A DNA stretch of 64,000 bases from Amycolatopsis palatopharyngis (GCF_003385185.1 NZ_PQHZ01000024.1:25702-89701), one strand, 5' to 3'. Numbered from the stretch's first letter, positions 29,926-39,237 are shown. Program-made: numbers and translations. Notes: a model not told the origin generated them from the sequence alone.

Positions 29926-30843
29926 GTGGGTTCGACGGTGCTCAGCACGGCAGCGGTGGTGGTGGCGTTGCTGCTGGCGGCCGCGGTCTTCCTGTTGTGG
30001 CGGTTGTACACCGACAGCGTGCGACGGGCCGATGCCGCGGCGAGGCAGGTCGACCTCGAGCGCTCCAGGGTGGATGAGCAGCAGGCCGCGTTGCGCCGGT
30101 ACGAGGTGGCGTTCGCCTCGATCAGCGGCCGGGGCGAACTCGGCGAACAGGTACTCGTGGAGACGGCTCGAGCACTGGGACTGCGGGAGGGCCTGCACTT
30201 CACGGTGCAGACCGACCTGGCCGGTGGCGGTGCGGCCAAGCCCGACATGGTGCTGCGGGTGGGCGGCGATCGCAGCGTTCCGGTCGACGCCAAGGCGAGC
30301 ATGGCCTGCTGGGCCGAGGCTGTGGAGACCGACGACGCGGCAGAACGGCTGGACGCGCTCCGGGTACACGTACGGAACCTGCGCTCGCGGGCGACCGAGT
30401 TGGCGGCCAAGGGATACCAGCGCTGGGCCGACGCGATCTACGGCACGATCATGTTCGTCCCTTCGGACGCGGCGGTGGTCGCGGCATTGGACACCGACCC
30501 GGAACTCCTGCGGTGGATGCTCGATCGCCGGGTGTTCCTGTGCGGCCCCACCGGTTTCGCGGTGATCGCATCGGGCGCGTTGTTCGCGGCGAGTGAGCGC
30601 GCACTCGTCGAGGACGTGGAGAACGTGCGCAACCGCGCCGCGTCCGCGCACCGGGCAGCCGGTAACGCGGTGGACGCCCTCAACCTGTCCACCACACACC
30701 TGCAGCGGTTCCTGTCCGCTCGGCGCAGGGAACTGGACGCGCTGGAGAGCTTCCGCGCCTCTGTCGCCCCGCTGACGGAGGCGTCGGGCAGTCCGTCCGC
30801 ACTCACCACCATCAGGAAGGGAGACGAGATAGCCGCCAGCTGA
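29926..30843 (+). CDS. rmuC: DNA recombination protein RmuC
   Basis: 305 residues, shorter than E. coli RmuC but usual for actinobacteria. N-terminal membrane helix (about 8-25), a short coiled coil (ARQVDLERSRVDEQQAALRR), then the RmuC nuclease-like domain: KPDMVLRVGG, VPVDAKASMACW, HVRNLRSRATELAAKGYQRW and the C-terminal STTHLQRFLSARR. Implicated in limiting recombination at short repeats. GTG start. Shares the LexA-box promoter region with sbcDC. Confidence 0.92.
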   Translation: MGSTVLSTAAVVVALLLAAAVFLLWRLYTDSVRRADAAARQVDLERSRVDEQQAALRRYEVAFASISGRGELGEQVLVETARALGLREGLHFTVQTDLAGGGAAKPDMVLRVGGDRSVPVDAKASMACWAEAVETDDAAERLDALRVHVRNLRSRATELAAKGYQRWADAIYGTIMFVPSDAAVVAALDTDPELLRWMLDRRVFLCGPTGFAVIASGALFAASERALVEDVENVRNRAASAHRAAGNAVDALNLSTTHLQRFLSARRRELDALESFRASVAPLTEASGSPSALTTIRKGDEIAAS

Positions 30844-30863
30844 CGCTCCGGGAGCGAGTTTTT
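30844..30863 (+). terminator. Terminator after rmuC
   Basis: CGCTC-CGG-GAGCG hairpin directly after the stop codon, followed by AGTTTTT. Short stem but it has a true T run, which is uncommon in this genome. Confidence 0.55.
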
Positions 30864-31127
30864 CCAGGTCAACGCCAGAACTGGCCGAGTGCCCGTTGCA
30901 CGCTTCCGGGTGCGAAATCGGACAGCTTGCGGAGTGGCACCCGCACACGGGTCCGAACCGGATACGGTGACGCCTATGTGCACGTCCGCTTGCCCCAGCA
31001 GATCAGGTCCGAGAACCGGCCGAGAGTTCCCGTCGACCGGGCCTCGTCCACATGGTTCTCGTGGGGTCAGCGCGACCACCGCACGAGTTCCAGCGGGTTG
31101 GTGTCCGTCCGGCTCCGGCGAGATGTC

Positions 31128-32126
31128 GTGACCGACGTTCGCAACAGGCCGGACGACAAGGAAGCCGACGACACCGAGGTGCCGTGGGACGAGCTGCCCA
31201 TCTACGGCGACAGGCGCGGCCTGCCCTGGTGGGGAGCCGTACTGCTGGCGTTCGGTCTCGCCATTCTCGGCGCGGGGATGAACCTGCAGATGCAGGACAC
31301 GCTGGGCATCCTGTTCCAGGGCTGCTACTTCGTCGGCTCGGTGGTCGCCGTCGCCGCGGTCCGCAGGCGCAACCTGTTCGGGCCGATGGTGCAGCCACCG
31401 CTCGTCCTCGGATTCACCGTCCCCGCCGTGGTACTTCTCGGATCTGGTCTGCCGGAGAACAGCGACACCCTGGCCAAGGCGCTGGCGATCGGTACGCCGT
31501 TGATCAACGGCTTTCCGACCATGGCGATCACGACCGGGGTGACACTGGCCATCGGCATCTTCCGCCTCTACCGGGAGCGAGACCCGGACGCCCCGGTGAA
31601 GGTGCGTTCGAGTGGGAAACGCGCGAGCAAACCGGAACCCAAGGCCGCGAAGGGGCCGAGAGAGCCGAAGCCGCGAGCGGAAGCGGCAGGCAGGGCCGCC
31701 GGCGCGGCAGCCGGAAAACCGGCCAAGACCTCGAAAGAACCTCCACGCAAAGGCGGGCGCACCCCAGCGGACAGCCGTCCGGACGCGCCGAAACGCGGCG
31801 AGGTCAGGGGACGCCCGGGCGCCGGGGAACCCGCGCGCCGGCCTCGCCAGGAGGACCAGTCACGACGCGGTGGCCCCACGGAGCGGGACCCAGGCGCCCG
31901 CGGCCCGCGCCAGCCGCGTCAACCCAGCGGCGAGCGGCGGCCACGAGGCGAAGGCACCCCTGACTCTCCGGGTGCGGGCCGGCCACGCAGGACCCCACCC
32001 CCGCCACGAGGTGACGTTCCGAGGGGCGGGCGCCCGGACGCGCCACGACGTGGTCCCGCGCCAGGTGGGCGTCCAGCCAGAAAAAGGCCGTGGAACGACG
32101 AGCCACCACCAAGGTCCACCCGATAA
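31128..32126 (+). CDS. DUF6542-type membrane protein with long basic disordered tail
   Basis: 332 residues. After a short acidic start (VTDVRNRPDDKEADDTEVPW) come about four membrane helices between residues 30 and 145 (WWGAVLLAFGLAILGAGM; LGILFQGCYFVGSVVAVAAV; PLVLGFTVPAVVLLGSG; GFPTMAITTGVTLAIGIF). From about residue 150 to the end it is a Pro/Arg/Gly/Lys-rich disordered tail. Equivalent to Rv1111c, also next to ispH and ychF in mycobacteria. Function unknown. GTG at 31128 chosen since earlier in-frame codons have no ribosome site. Confidence 0.85.
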   Translation: MTDVRNRPDDKEADDTEVPWDELPIYGDRRGLPWWGAVLLAFGLAILGAGMNLQMQDTLGILFQGCYFVGSVVAVAAVRRRNLFGPMVQPPLVLGFTVPAVVLLGSGLPENSDTLAKALAIGTPLINGFPTMAITTGVTLAIGIFRLYRERDPDAPVKVRSSGKRASKPEPKAAKGPREPKPRAEAAGRAAGAAAGKPAKTSKEPPRKGGRTPADSRPDAPKRGEVRGRPGAGEPARRPRQEDQSRRGGPTERDPGARGPRQPRQPSGERRPRGEGTPDSPGAGRPRRTPPPPRGDVPRGGRPDAPRRGPAPGGRPARKRPWNDEPPPRSTR

Positions 32127-32164
32127 CCCAAAGCCGTCACCCGGCGAAGGCCGGTGCGGAACAT

Positions 32165-32247
32165 GTCCCCAATGTGGCATTCGGGAACCTGAAGTTCCCC
32201 AATGTGGCATTCGGGAACTTCAACGTCCCCAATGTGGCATTGGGGAC
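32165..32247. repeat. Three tandem GTCCCCAATGTGG hairpins at a convergent gene end
   Basis: Units at 32165-32188, 32194-32218 and 32225-32247. Each folds as GT(T)CCCCAATG-TGG-CATTxGGGAAC/GGGGAC; the third has a perfect 10-bp stem, the first two have one mismatch. They fill the gap between the DUF6542 gene (+) and ispH (-), so likely bidirectional terminators as well as a dispersed repeat; two more units are at 43977. Confidence 0.75.
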
Positions 32248-32258
32248 ATCCGCGGGGC

Positions 32259-33296
32259 TCAGCGGACGCTGCTGCGGGCACCGCCCTCGGCCGTGCGGAG
32301 TTCCCTCGGCAGGGCGAAGGCGATCTTCTCGTTGGCGGTGGTGACCTCCTCGACGTCGGCCCAGCCGCGTTCGGCGAGCCACTCGAGCAGTTCCATCACC
32401 AGGATGTCGGGGACCGAAGCACCGCTGGTGACGCCGACCGTTTGCACTCCGTCCAACCACTTCTCGTCGACCTCGCGGGCGAAGTCGATCAGGTGCGCGT
32501 CCCGCGCTCCCGCCTTCAACGCCACCTCGACAAGGCGTTTGGAGTTCGAGGAGTTGGTCGAGCCGACGACAAGCACCAGATCACACTCTGCCGCCATCGC
32601 CTTGACCGCGACCTGGCGGTTGGTGGTCGCATAACAAATGTCGTCACTCGGCGGATCGGAGATCTGCGGGAACCGTTCCTTCAGCTGGTCCACCCGCTCC
32701 ATCGTCTCGTCGACGCTCAGTGTCGTCTGTGACAGCCAGATGACCTTCGACGGATCGCGGACGTCGACCTTGCCCACGTCCTCGGCCGTGTCCACCAGTT
32801 GCACGCGGTCGGGGGCCTCTCCGGCCGTACCCTCGACCTCCTCGTGGCCCTCGTGGCCGATCAACAGGATGTCGTAGTCGTCCTTGGCGAACCGGGTGAC
32901 CTCCTTGTGCACCTTCGTCACCAGGGGGCAGGTCGCGTCGATGGTGCGCAGGTTGCGCTGCTCGGCCTCGGTGTGCACAGCCGGGGAGACACCATGCGCG
33001 GAGAAGACGACAAGCGCGCCCTCCGGCACCTCGTCGGTTTCCTCGACGAAGATCACCCCGCGCTCCCGCAACGTGTCCACGACATGCCGGTTGTGCACGA
33101 TCTCCTTGCGCACGTACACCGGCGGGCCGTACAGCTCCAGTGCCTTTTCGACCGCGATCACGGCACGATCCACGCCCGCGCAGTAGCCGCGTGGCTTCGC
33201 CAGCAGCACGCGCTTTCCCTCCGCCGCTGATCCGTCCGGGCTCCCACCGATCGACACGTCGGTGGCCGGCTCGATTCCGGGGCTCGCTGCACTCAT
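32259..33296 (-). CDS. ispH: 4-hydroxy-3-methylbut-2-enyl diphosphate reductase
   Basis: 345 residues; last step of the MEP isoprenoid pathway, making IPP and DMAPP with a 4Fe-4S cluster. Cluster cysteines are visible in PRGYCAGVDRA and IDATCPLVTKVH; a third lies in DDICYATTNRQ. Substrate motifs HNRHVV, SAHGVSP, GHEGHEE and STNSSNS are intact. ATG at 33296 chosen: it gives a short leader before KRVLLAKPRG. Position beside the lipid-droplet protein and DUF6542 gene matches Rv1110 in mycobacteria. Confidence 0.96.
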   Translation of the reverse strand: MSAASPGIEPATDVSIGGSPDGSAAEGKRVLLAKPRGYCAGVDRAVIAVEKALELYGPPVYVRKEIVHNRHVVDTLRERGVIFVEETDEVPEGALVVFSAHGVSPAVHTEAEQRNLRTIDATCPLVTKVHKEVTRFAKDDYDILLIGHEGHEEVEGTAGEAPDRVQLVDTAEDVGKVDVRDPSKVIWLSQTTLSVDETMERVDQLKERFPQISDPPSDDICYATTNRQVAVKAMAAECDLVLVVGSTNSSNSKRLVEVALKAGARDAHLIDFAREVDEKWLDGVQTVGVTSGASVPDILVMELLEWLAERGWADVEEVTTANEKIAFALPRELRTAEGGARSSVR

Positions 33297-33436
33297 ACCG
33301 TCCAGGGTACGGGCCGAGTCGAGACGCGAGCCTCGTGTACGCAGCCCGTTATGGCGGTTGTGCGGCGGGTCACCATCCGCCGCCACCTCGCCTCATCGGT
33401 TGGGCAGGATGGGGTATGTACGGCAGGCTAGGGGCC

Positions 33437-34198
33437 ATGAAGTCACTCCCGTTCCCGCTTCGGGTCGCCGCGGGCCTCGCCGTCACCACCGCAGAACGGG
33501 TTCGCGAGCTGCCGAAGCATGTCGCCGGGTTCCCCGTGACGGTCGCGAGCCAGGTACTACAGGCGTCGATGCGGGTGCAACAGCACATCACCGAACTGGC
33601 CATCAAGGGCGACGACGCACTCTCCGTTCTGCGCCCTGTCGAGGAGACACCCAGCTGGGCCACCTTCGACGAGGAACTGGACGACCTGACGCCACCCCCG
33701 GCGGCGCCGGACGTGCAGAACGTCACTCCGCTCGGCCGCCCACCGGTGGGGGTGAGTCCCGTTGACGGCACCACGGAGAACAACGGGCATCGACCCACCG
33801 GCGCGGCCGAACTCGATGCCGAGCGACTGGGTTCCGAGCAGGACGAGGACCCGTGGGCCCGGGAGGAACGCGCACTGGCGCAGGAGCACACCGACGGCGA
33901 TTTCGACAGCGCCCCGGCCGAGCCGCAGGAGGCAGAGCCACAACAGCCAGAGCCGCAGGCCGCGAGTTCCGGCGGTCCCGCGGGGCTGAACAACTACGAC
34001 GAGCTGACCCTGCCCCAGGTCAGGGCCCGGTTGCGCCATCTGAGCCTGGCGCAGCTCGAGGAGTTGCTGGCCTATGAGCGCGCGCACGCCGACCGCCCCT
34101 CGTTCGTCGGGATGCTGGCACGGCGGATCGGCAACGTTCGCGGCAAGGACAGCAGCGGCGAGGGCGGCACCGGAGCCGAGGGCTCGACGCAGCGGTGA
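33437..34198 (+). CDS. Lipid droplet-associated protein
   Basis: 253 residues. The N-terminal 90 residues (MKSLPFPLRVAAGLAVTTAE, LPVTVASQ-like VTVASQVLQASMRVQQ, LAIKGDDALSVLRPVEE) form the amphipathic actinobacterial lipid-droplet/PHA-granule protein domain. A disordered Pro/Glu/Gln linker follows, then a conserved C-terminal helical motif (YDELTLPQVRARLRHL, LEELLAYERAHADRPSF). Equivalent to Rv1109c. Its TGA overlaps the GTG of xseA (GTGA), so it is co-translated with exonuclease VII. Confidence 0.85.
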   Translation: MKSLPFPLRVAAGLAVTTAERVRELPKHVAGFPVTVASQVLQASMRVQQHITELAIKGDDALSVLRPVEETPSWATFDEELDDLTPPPAAPDVQNVTPLGRPPVGVSPVDGTTENNGHRPTGAAELDAERLGSEQDEDPWAREERALAQEHTDGDFDSAPAEPQEAEPQQPEPQAASSGGPAGLNNYDELTLPQVRARLRHLSLAQLEELLAYERAHADRPSFVGMLARRIGNVRGKDSSGEGGTGAEGSTQR

Positions 34199-35457
34199 GC
34201 AGCGGAACAGAGCAGTCGGCACGCGAGAACACCGGACAGAGCGCGGAGAACCCCTGGCCGGTCCGCACGGTGGCCAGAAAGATCGCGGACTGGATTCATC
34301 GGCTGGGCGCGGTCTGGGTGGAGGGCCAGCTGACCCAGATCTCGGCCCGGCAGGGAACGCAGACGGCGTTTCTCACCCTGCGCGACCCATCGGCGGACGT
34401 CTCGATGACGGTGACCTGCCCGATGCGGATCCTGCGTTCGGTCGAGCCGCCGTTGCGCGAGGGCGCAAGCGTCGTCGTGCACGCCAAGCCGACGTTCTTC
34501 CTCGGCAGGGGGACACTGAGCCTGCGGGCGAACGAGATCCGCGCCGTAGGCGTCGGTGAACTGCTCGCCAGGATCGAACGGTTGCGCAAGCTGCTGGCAG
34601 CCGAGGGCCTGTTCGCGACGGAACGCAAGCGCAAGCTGCCGTTCCTGCCGCGCGGCATAGGTCTGATCACCGGCCGCGCGTCGGCAGCCGAGCGAGATGT
34701 ACTGGTGAACACCAGCACCCGCTGGCCCGCCGCCAGGTTCCAGGTCATCAACACGGCCGTACAAGGCGCACAGGCAGTCCCGCAGATACTCAAAGCACTG
34801 TCCAAACTGGATGCCGACCCGGATATCGACGTGATCGTCATCGCCAGGGGCGGGGGCAGCGTCGAGGACCTGCTGCCGTTCTCCGACGAGGCTCTGTGCC
34901 GGGCCGTCTCCTCGGCGCGCACGCCCGTGGTGAGCGCGATCGGCCACGAGCCCGACACGCCATTGCTGGATCACGTCGCCGATCTGCGCTGCTCCACTCC
35001 CACCGATGCGGGCAAACGGATCGTGCCCGACGTCAAGGAGGAAACCGAGCGCGTGCACCAGATGCGCGACCGCGGCCGACGCGCGCTGCACGGTTGGGTC
35101 GACACCCAGTGCAGACTGCTCGACCAGTTGCGCAGCAGGCCTGCGCTGGCGGATCCGCTCGGCCCGGTCGAACGCCGCGCCGACGAGGTCGCACTGCAGG
35201 TGCAGCGCGGGCGCAGGGCCATGATGACGGTGCTGACCAGGGAACAGGCCGCGCTGACCTCGGCGCGGGCCCGGCTGGCCGCGCTGGGCCCCGCCGCGAC
35301 CCTGGCCAGGGGCTACGCGATCGTGCAGTATTCCGACCCCCAGGGCAACCTCCGGGTGCTCCGGTCAGTCTCTGAAGTCACGGAAGGAACTCCGCTTCGT
35401 GTTCGCGTTGCCGATGGCGTCACTCACGCCGTCGGAAACGGCGAGACCGGCGAATGA
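34195..35457 (+). CDS. xseA: Exodeoxyribonuclease VII large subunit
   Basis: 420 residues, normal length. N-terminal OB-fold (PWPVRTVARKIADWI, VWVEGQLTQI), then the catalytic core with GIGLITGRASAAERDV, DVIVIARGGGSVEDLLPFSD and SAIGHEPDTPLLD, then a coiled-coil region and C-terminal ARGYAIVQ. With XseB it degrades single-stranded DNA from both ends. GTG start coupled to the preceding lipid-droplet gene. Confidence 0.96.
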   Translation: MSSGTEQSARENTGQSAENPWPVRTVARKIADWIHRLGAVWVEGQLTQISARQGTQTAFLTLRDPSADVSMTVTCPMRILRSVEPPLREGASVVVHAKPTFFLGRGTLSLRANEIRAVGVGELLARIERLRKLLAAEGLFATERKRKLPFLPRGIGLITGRASAAERDVLVNTSTRWPAARFQVINTAVQGAQAVPQILKALSKLDADPDIDVIVIARGGGSVEDLLPFSDEALCRAVSSARTPVVSAIGHEPDTPLLDHVADLRCSTPTDAGKRIVPDVKEETERVHQMRDRGRRALHGWVDTQCRLLDQLRSRPALADPLGPVERRADEVALQVQRGRRAMMTVLTREQAALTSARARLAALGPAATLARGYAIVQYSDPQGNLRVLRSVSEVTEGTPLRVRVADGVTHAVGNGETGE

Positions 35458-35485
35458 GACCAGTCCACGGCAGGAGGGAGAGGCG

Positions 35486-36010
35486 TTGCCCCCGAAGCAC
35501 AGACGGCACGGCAGGTCCTCGTCGCACACACCGCTCACGACACACTCCGTGCCATCGGCGCCTTCCCCCGCACCCACGACAACGTTCCTCCCACTGACGA
35601 CAGAAGCGGCCCTGCGGCTGTCGCGCACCGGCCCGGAGCACAACCGCGCCCTGGTGCTGCGCCATCGGGTGGCGGAGGCCGATGCCGCGGCGAGCAGGTG
35701 CTGGACCGCGCTGCTCGCGGGCTGCGATTCCACCGCGCGGCGGAGTCTCGGGCCGCGGCTGCGCCAGCTGTCCGAGGCGACCTCGCTCTACGTCGGCACC
35801 CGCTGGTGGTTCAACGACGGCTCGGCCCACCGGCGCCGGGTAGCGCAGTCGCAGGTGCACATCGAGGACGCGATCGCGGACGGGGACGGGCAGGAGTTCG
35901 CGATGGCCTTCATCGGGTACGACCATGCGATGGCCAGCGCGGTAGTGTGCGGAGTTCGCCCACTCGACGAGATCCACCCACCACAGCACACTCGGAGTCC
36001 GACACAGTGA
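35486..36010 (+). CDS. Uncharacterised protein inserted between xseA and xseB
   Basis: 174 residues from a TTG at 35486, chosen because AGGAGGG is 7 bases upstream; ATGs at 35399 and 35414 lie inside xseA. After a Ser/Thr/Pro-rich start comes a helical domain: LTTEAALRLSRTGPEHNRAL, AEADAAASRCWTALL, LSEATSLYVGTRWWFNDGSA and a DGDGQEFAMAFIGYDHAMA segment near the end. No known family recognised. Its stop overlaps the xseB GTG (GTGA), so it is translated with exonuclease VII and may act with it or simply share expression. Confidence 0.7.
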   Translation: MPPKHRRHGRSSSHTPLTTHSVPSAPSPAPTTTFLPLTTEAALRLSRTGPEHNRALVLRHRVAEADAAASRCWTALLAGCDSTARRSLGPRLRQLSEATSLYVGTRWWFNDGSAHRRRVAQSQVHIEDAIADGDGQEFAMAFIGYDHAMASAVVCGVRPLDEIHPPQHTRSPTQ

Positions 36011-36270
36011 CCGAAAGCGCACCCGAAGGCGAGACCGCGGAACTCGGCTACGAGCAGGCCCGCGACCAGCTCATCGAGGTCGTGCGCGGCCTCGAGGCGG
36101 GCGGGCTGTCACTCGAGGAGTCGCTCGCGCTCTGGGAACGGGGTGAGGAGCTGGCCAAGCTCTGCGAACGGCACCTAGATGGTGCGCGCGAGCGGATCGA
36201 AGCCGCTCTGGCCTCTGTGGAGGACACCGAGGGCGCAGACGGTTCCGGAGCGGCCACGAACGCGGGGTGA
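36007..36270 (+). CDS. xseB: Exodeoxyribonuclease VII small subunit
   Basis: 87 residues: ELGYEQARDQLIEVVRGLEA then GGLSLEESLALWERGEELAK and the C-terminal coiled segment LCERHLDGARERIEAAL, the typical helical hairpin that coats XseA. GTG start overlapping the upstream stop. Completes exonuclease VII with xseA, from which it is separated by one extra gene. Confidence 0.94.
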   Translation: MTESAPEGETAELGYEQARDQLIEVVRGLEAGGLSLEESLALWERGEELAKLCERHLDGARERIEAALASVEDTEGADGSGAATNAG

Positions 36271-36355
36271 CCCTTGCCATGCTCGCGCAAACGTGCACCC
36301 GGCGCTCTTTCTGAGAGAATCAGTGCACTCCGAGCACCGCACAACGGGAGGCACC

Positions 36356-37420
36356 ATGTCCACCGCAGGACAGTCCAGCAGCACGCCCCGACGCAGGGAG
36401 GCGCCGGACCGGAACCTGGCGATGGAACTGGTTCGGGTCACCGAAGCGGCTTCGATGGCCGCCGGAAGGTGGGTCGGCAAGGGCGACAAGATCGGCGGAG
36501 ACGGCGCGGCCGTGGACGCGATGCGCCAGCTGGTCAGCACGGTGTCGATGCGCGGAGTCGTGGTGATCGGCGAGGGTGAGAAGGACGAAGCACCCATGCT
36601 GTTCAACGGCGAGGAGGTCGGCAACGGCGACGGCCCTGACTGCGATGTGGCGGTCGACCCGGTCGACGGAACCACGTTGATGGCCAAGGGCATGCCCAAC
36701 GCACTTGCGGTGCTGGCCGTCACCGAGCGCGGCGCCATGTTCGACCCGTCCGCCGTGTTCTACATGGAGAAACTGGCCGTTGGCCCCGAGGCCGCGGGCA
36801 TGGTGGATCTGTCCGCACCGATCGCGGAGAACATCCGCAGGGTCGCCAGGGCCAAGCACAGCGGTGTCTCCGACGTCACCGTCTGCATCCTGGATCGCCC
36901 TCGGCACGAACAGATCGTCAAGGAGGTCCGCGAGGCGGGCGCCCGCATCCGGTTCATCTCCGACGGTGACGTGGCCGGCGCGATCGCGGCAGCGCGGCCG
37001 ACCACCGGTGTGGACATGTTGCTCGGGATCGGTGGCACACCGGAGGGCATCATCGCGGCGTGCGCCATGAAGTGCCTCGGCGGTGAGCTGCAGGGCAGGT
37101 TGTGGCCGAAGGACGAGGCCGAACGGGAGAAGGCACTCGCCGCTGGGCACGACCTGGACCGCGTGCTGAACACCGATGACCTGGTTCGCGGGGACAACAT
37201 CTTCTTCTGCGCCACCGGCGTGACCGACGGCGATCTGCTGCGCGGAGTGCACTATCGGGCAGGCGGGGCCACCACCCAGTCGATCGTCATGCGCTCCAAG
37301 TCCGGCACCGTACGGCTGATCGACGGTTACCACAGACTGAACAAGCTCCGCTCGTACTCGTCGGTGGATTTCGACGGCAGCCTCGACGAGGACGGCAACG
37401 TCGTCCCGCCGCTGCCCTGA
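36356..37420 (+). CDS. glpX: Fructose-1,6-bisphosphatase class II
   Basis: 354 residues. Gluconeogenic phosphatase with the GlpX signatures: VIGEGEKDEAPMLFNGEEVG, the metal-binding DVAVDPVDGTTLMAKG, MLLGIGGTPEGIIAACAMKC and FFCATGVTDGDLL. GGGAGG lies 6 bases before the ATG. Adjacent to xseAB and near fumC as in mycobacteria (Rv1099c). The stop overlaps the start of the secreted protease by one base (TGATG). Confidence 0.96.
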   Translation: MSTAGQSSSTPRRREAPDRNLAMELVRVTEAASMAAGRWVGKGDKIGGDGAAVDAMRQLVSTVSMRGVVVIGEGEKDEAPMLFNGEEVGNGDGPDCDVAVDPVDGTTLMAKGMPNALAVLAVTERGAMFDPSAVFYMEKLAVGPEAAGMVDLSAPIAENIRRVARAKHSGVSDVTVCILDRPRHEQIVKEVREAGARIRFISDGDVAGAIAAARPTTGVDMLLGIGGTPEGIIAACAMKCLGGELQGRLWPKDEAEREKALAAGHDLDRVLNTDDLVRGDNIFFCATGVTDGDLLRGVHYRAGGATTQSIVMRSKSGTVRLIDGYHRLNKLRSYSSVDFDGSLDEDGNVVPPLP

Positions 37421-38235
37421 TGAGGTACGGGCGCGGCGGTGCCGCTACCGTGCTGGCGCTGACCCTGACGCTGCTCGCCGCCGGTGTCCAGCAGGCGTCC
37501 GCGGCGCAGCCGCTGATCGTCGGCGGGACCGATGCCGACGAGCCGTATCCGTTCATGGTGTCCTTACAGGACCGCTCCGAGCAGCACTTCTGTGGCGGCT
37601 CGCTCCTGTCACCCAGCTGGATACTCACAGCGGCGCACTGCGTGGAGGGCAGGCAACCGCGAGCTGTGAACGCACGAATCGGCAGTGCGGACCGGACGCA
37701 GGGCGGGGAACTGCGCGCGGCGGCGGAGATCGTCGTGCACCCGGCCTATGACCCCAATGGGGCGGGCGGTGATCTGGCTATGGTGCGACTGACCGAACCC
37801 GCGAAGGCCGCGCCGGTACCCGTAGCCGCGACGACAGAGGTGGGCATGCCCGCCCGCATTCTCGGCTGGGGCCAGACCTGCCCGACCGAGGGCTGTGGGG
37901 ACAGTCCGGTGCAGTTGCAGCAGCTGGACACCTCCCTCGTGGAGGGCAAGCTCTGCACCGCCCCGTTCGACGATGCGGCGGAGTTGTGCGTCGACAATCC
38001 TGGCGGTGATGCCGGTTCGTGCTACGGCGACTCCGGCGGTCCTGCGCTCCGGAAGGTGGAGGAGGGCCGGTGGGAGGTGCTCGCCGTGACCAGCCGGCCG
38101 GGCAACGGCGACCGCACCTGCGCGACAGGGCCCTCGATCTACACTTCGGCCACCGCCTACTCGTCCTGGATCACCGAGCAGATGGCACCGCCACCGGAGC
38201 CGGAACCCAAGCCGGGCAACCCGCCTGCCCGGTAG
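37420..38235 (+). CDS. Secreted trypsin-like serine protease (S1 family)
   Basis: 271 residues. Signal peptide (MRYGRGGAATVLALTLTLLA, cleavage near QASAAQP), mature start IVGGTDADEPYPF as in chymotrypsin-fold enzymes, and the full triad: His in LTAAHCVEG, Asp in GGDLAMVRL, Ser in CYGDSGGPAL. Paired cysteines fit disulfides. A Pro/Glu/Lys tail (PPPEPEPKPGNPPAR) follows. Translationally linked to glpX by TGATG, an unusual pairing of a cytoplasmic enzyme with an exported protease. Confidence 0.92.
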   Translation: MRYGRGGAATVLALTLTLLAAGVQQASAAQPLIVGGTDADEPYPFMVSLQDRSEQHFCGGSLLSPSWILTAAHCVEGRQPRAVNARIGSADRTQGGELRAAAEIVVHPAYDPNGAGGDLAMVRLTEPAKAAPVPVAATTEVGMPARILGWGQTCPTEGCGDSPVQLQQLDTSLVEGKLCTAPFDDAAELCVDNPGGDAGSCYGDSGGPALRKVEEGRWEVLAVTSRPGNGDRTCATGPSIYTSATAYSSWITEQMAPPPEPEPKPGNPPAR

Positions 38236-38247
38236 CGCGGCGCCGGG

Positions 38248-39237
38248 TCACTCCACATTGCTCGAATGCCCGGGGAACAGGTGGGCGTCGGGATTCAGCA
38301 GTACCGCGATGTTGTTCACCGCCGTGGCCGCTTCACCGAAGCCAGTGGCGATGAGCTTGACCTTGCCGGGATAGGCGGCGACGTCGCCAGCGGCGTAGAC
38401 GCGCTCCCGAGCCGTGGCCATGGTGGAGTCGACGGCGATGGAGCGGTGGTCGATCTCCAGTCCCCAGTTCTCGATCGGCCCGAGGTCGGCGGTGAAGCCG
38501 AGCGCCGCGACAACGGACTGCGCAGGCAGCACCTCCCGTTGTCCGCCCTTGATCTCCAGTTCCACCTCGGCCAGCGCGCCTCCGGTGTTCTCCCGCAACT
38601 CGATCACCTCGGCGTCGGTGATGATCGTGATACCGAGGTCCCGTGCCTCCCGGACGATCGACTCGGCGGCACGAAAGCGAGCTCGGCGGTGCACGAGAGT
38701 GACGCTCGACGCGATCGGGTGCAGGGCAAGGGCCCAGTCGAACGCGGAGTCCCCACCCCCGACGACCACGACGTGCTGTCCTCGGTGAGCGTCCAGCGCG
38801 GGCACGAAATGCACCATGCCGCGCCCGAGCCAGCCGTCTCCGGCGGGCAACGGGCGAGGAGTGAACTCGCCGATCCCCGCGGTGACGAGCACGGCGCCGG
38901 CCCGCACCCGCTGCCCGCCGTCGAGCGTGAGTTCGACACCGTCGTCCACCTGGCTCAGCCCCTCCGCCTTGCGCCCGAGCAGGTAGGTGGGTTTCCATGG
39001 CGCGACCTGCTCGAAGAGCCCCTTGACCAGGTCGCGACCGCGGATCGCAGGAAAGCCGCCCACGTCGTAGATCATTTTTTCCGGGTACATGGCGGTCACC
39101 TGCCCGCCTGTCTCCGGCAGTGAGTCCACAATGGCCATTGTCAGGCCGCGAAAGCCCGCGTAGTAACCGGCGAAAAGACCGGTCGGCCCTGCTCCGACGA
39201 TGACGATGTCGACGGACAGATCCTCGGGTGTGCTCAT
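38248..39237 (-). CDS. Thioredoxin reductase-like ferredoxin--NADP(+) reductase
   Basis: 329 residues. FAD motif DIVIVGAGPTGLFAGYYAG near the N-terminus, NAD(P) motif HVVVVGGGDSAFDWALAL in the middle, and a C-terminal FAD segment RVYAAGDVAAYPGKVKLIAT. No redox-active CxxC is present, separating it from true thioredoxin reductases and placing it with YumC-type reductases that move electrons between NADPH and ferredoxin or flavodoxin. Converges on the protease gene (12-bp gap) and diverges from fumC. Confidence 0.9.
   Translation of the reverse strand: MSTPEDLSVDIVIVGAGPTGLFAGYYAGFRGLTMAIVDSLPETGGQVTAMYPEKMIYDVGGFPAIRGRDLVKGLFEQVAPWKPTYLLGRKAEGLSQVDDGVELTLDGGQRVRAGAVLVTAGIGEFTPRPLPAGDGWLGRGMVHFVPALDAHRGQHVVVVGGGDSAFDWALALHPIASSVTLVHRRARFRAAESIVREARDLGITIITDAEVIELRENTGGALAEVELEIKGGQREVLPAQSVVAALGFTADLGPIENWGLEIDHRSIAVDSTMATARERVYAAGDVAAYPGKVKLIATGFGEAATAVNNIAVLLNPDAHLFPGHSSNVE

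Noticed and set aside
37420..38235. The glpX-protease one-base overlap as a fusion or frameshift
   Set aside because: The protease has its own ATG and a complete signal peptide, so it is a separate exported protein.
38248..39237. Thioredoxin reductase assignment
   Set aside because: No CxxC redox centre between the nucleotide domains; the architecture fits TrxR-like ferredoxin-NADP reductases.
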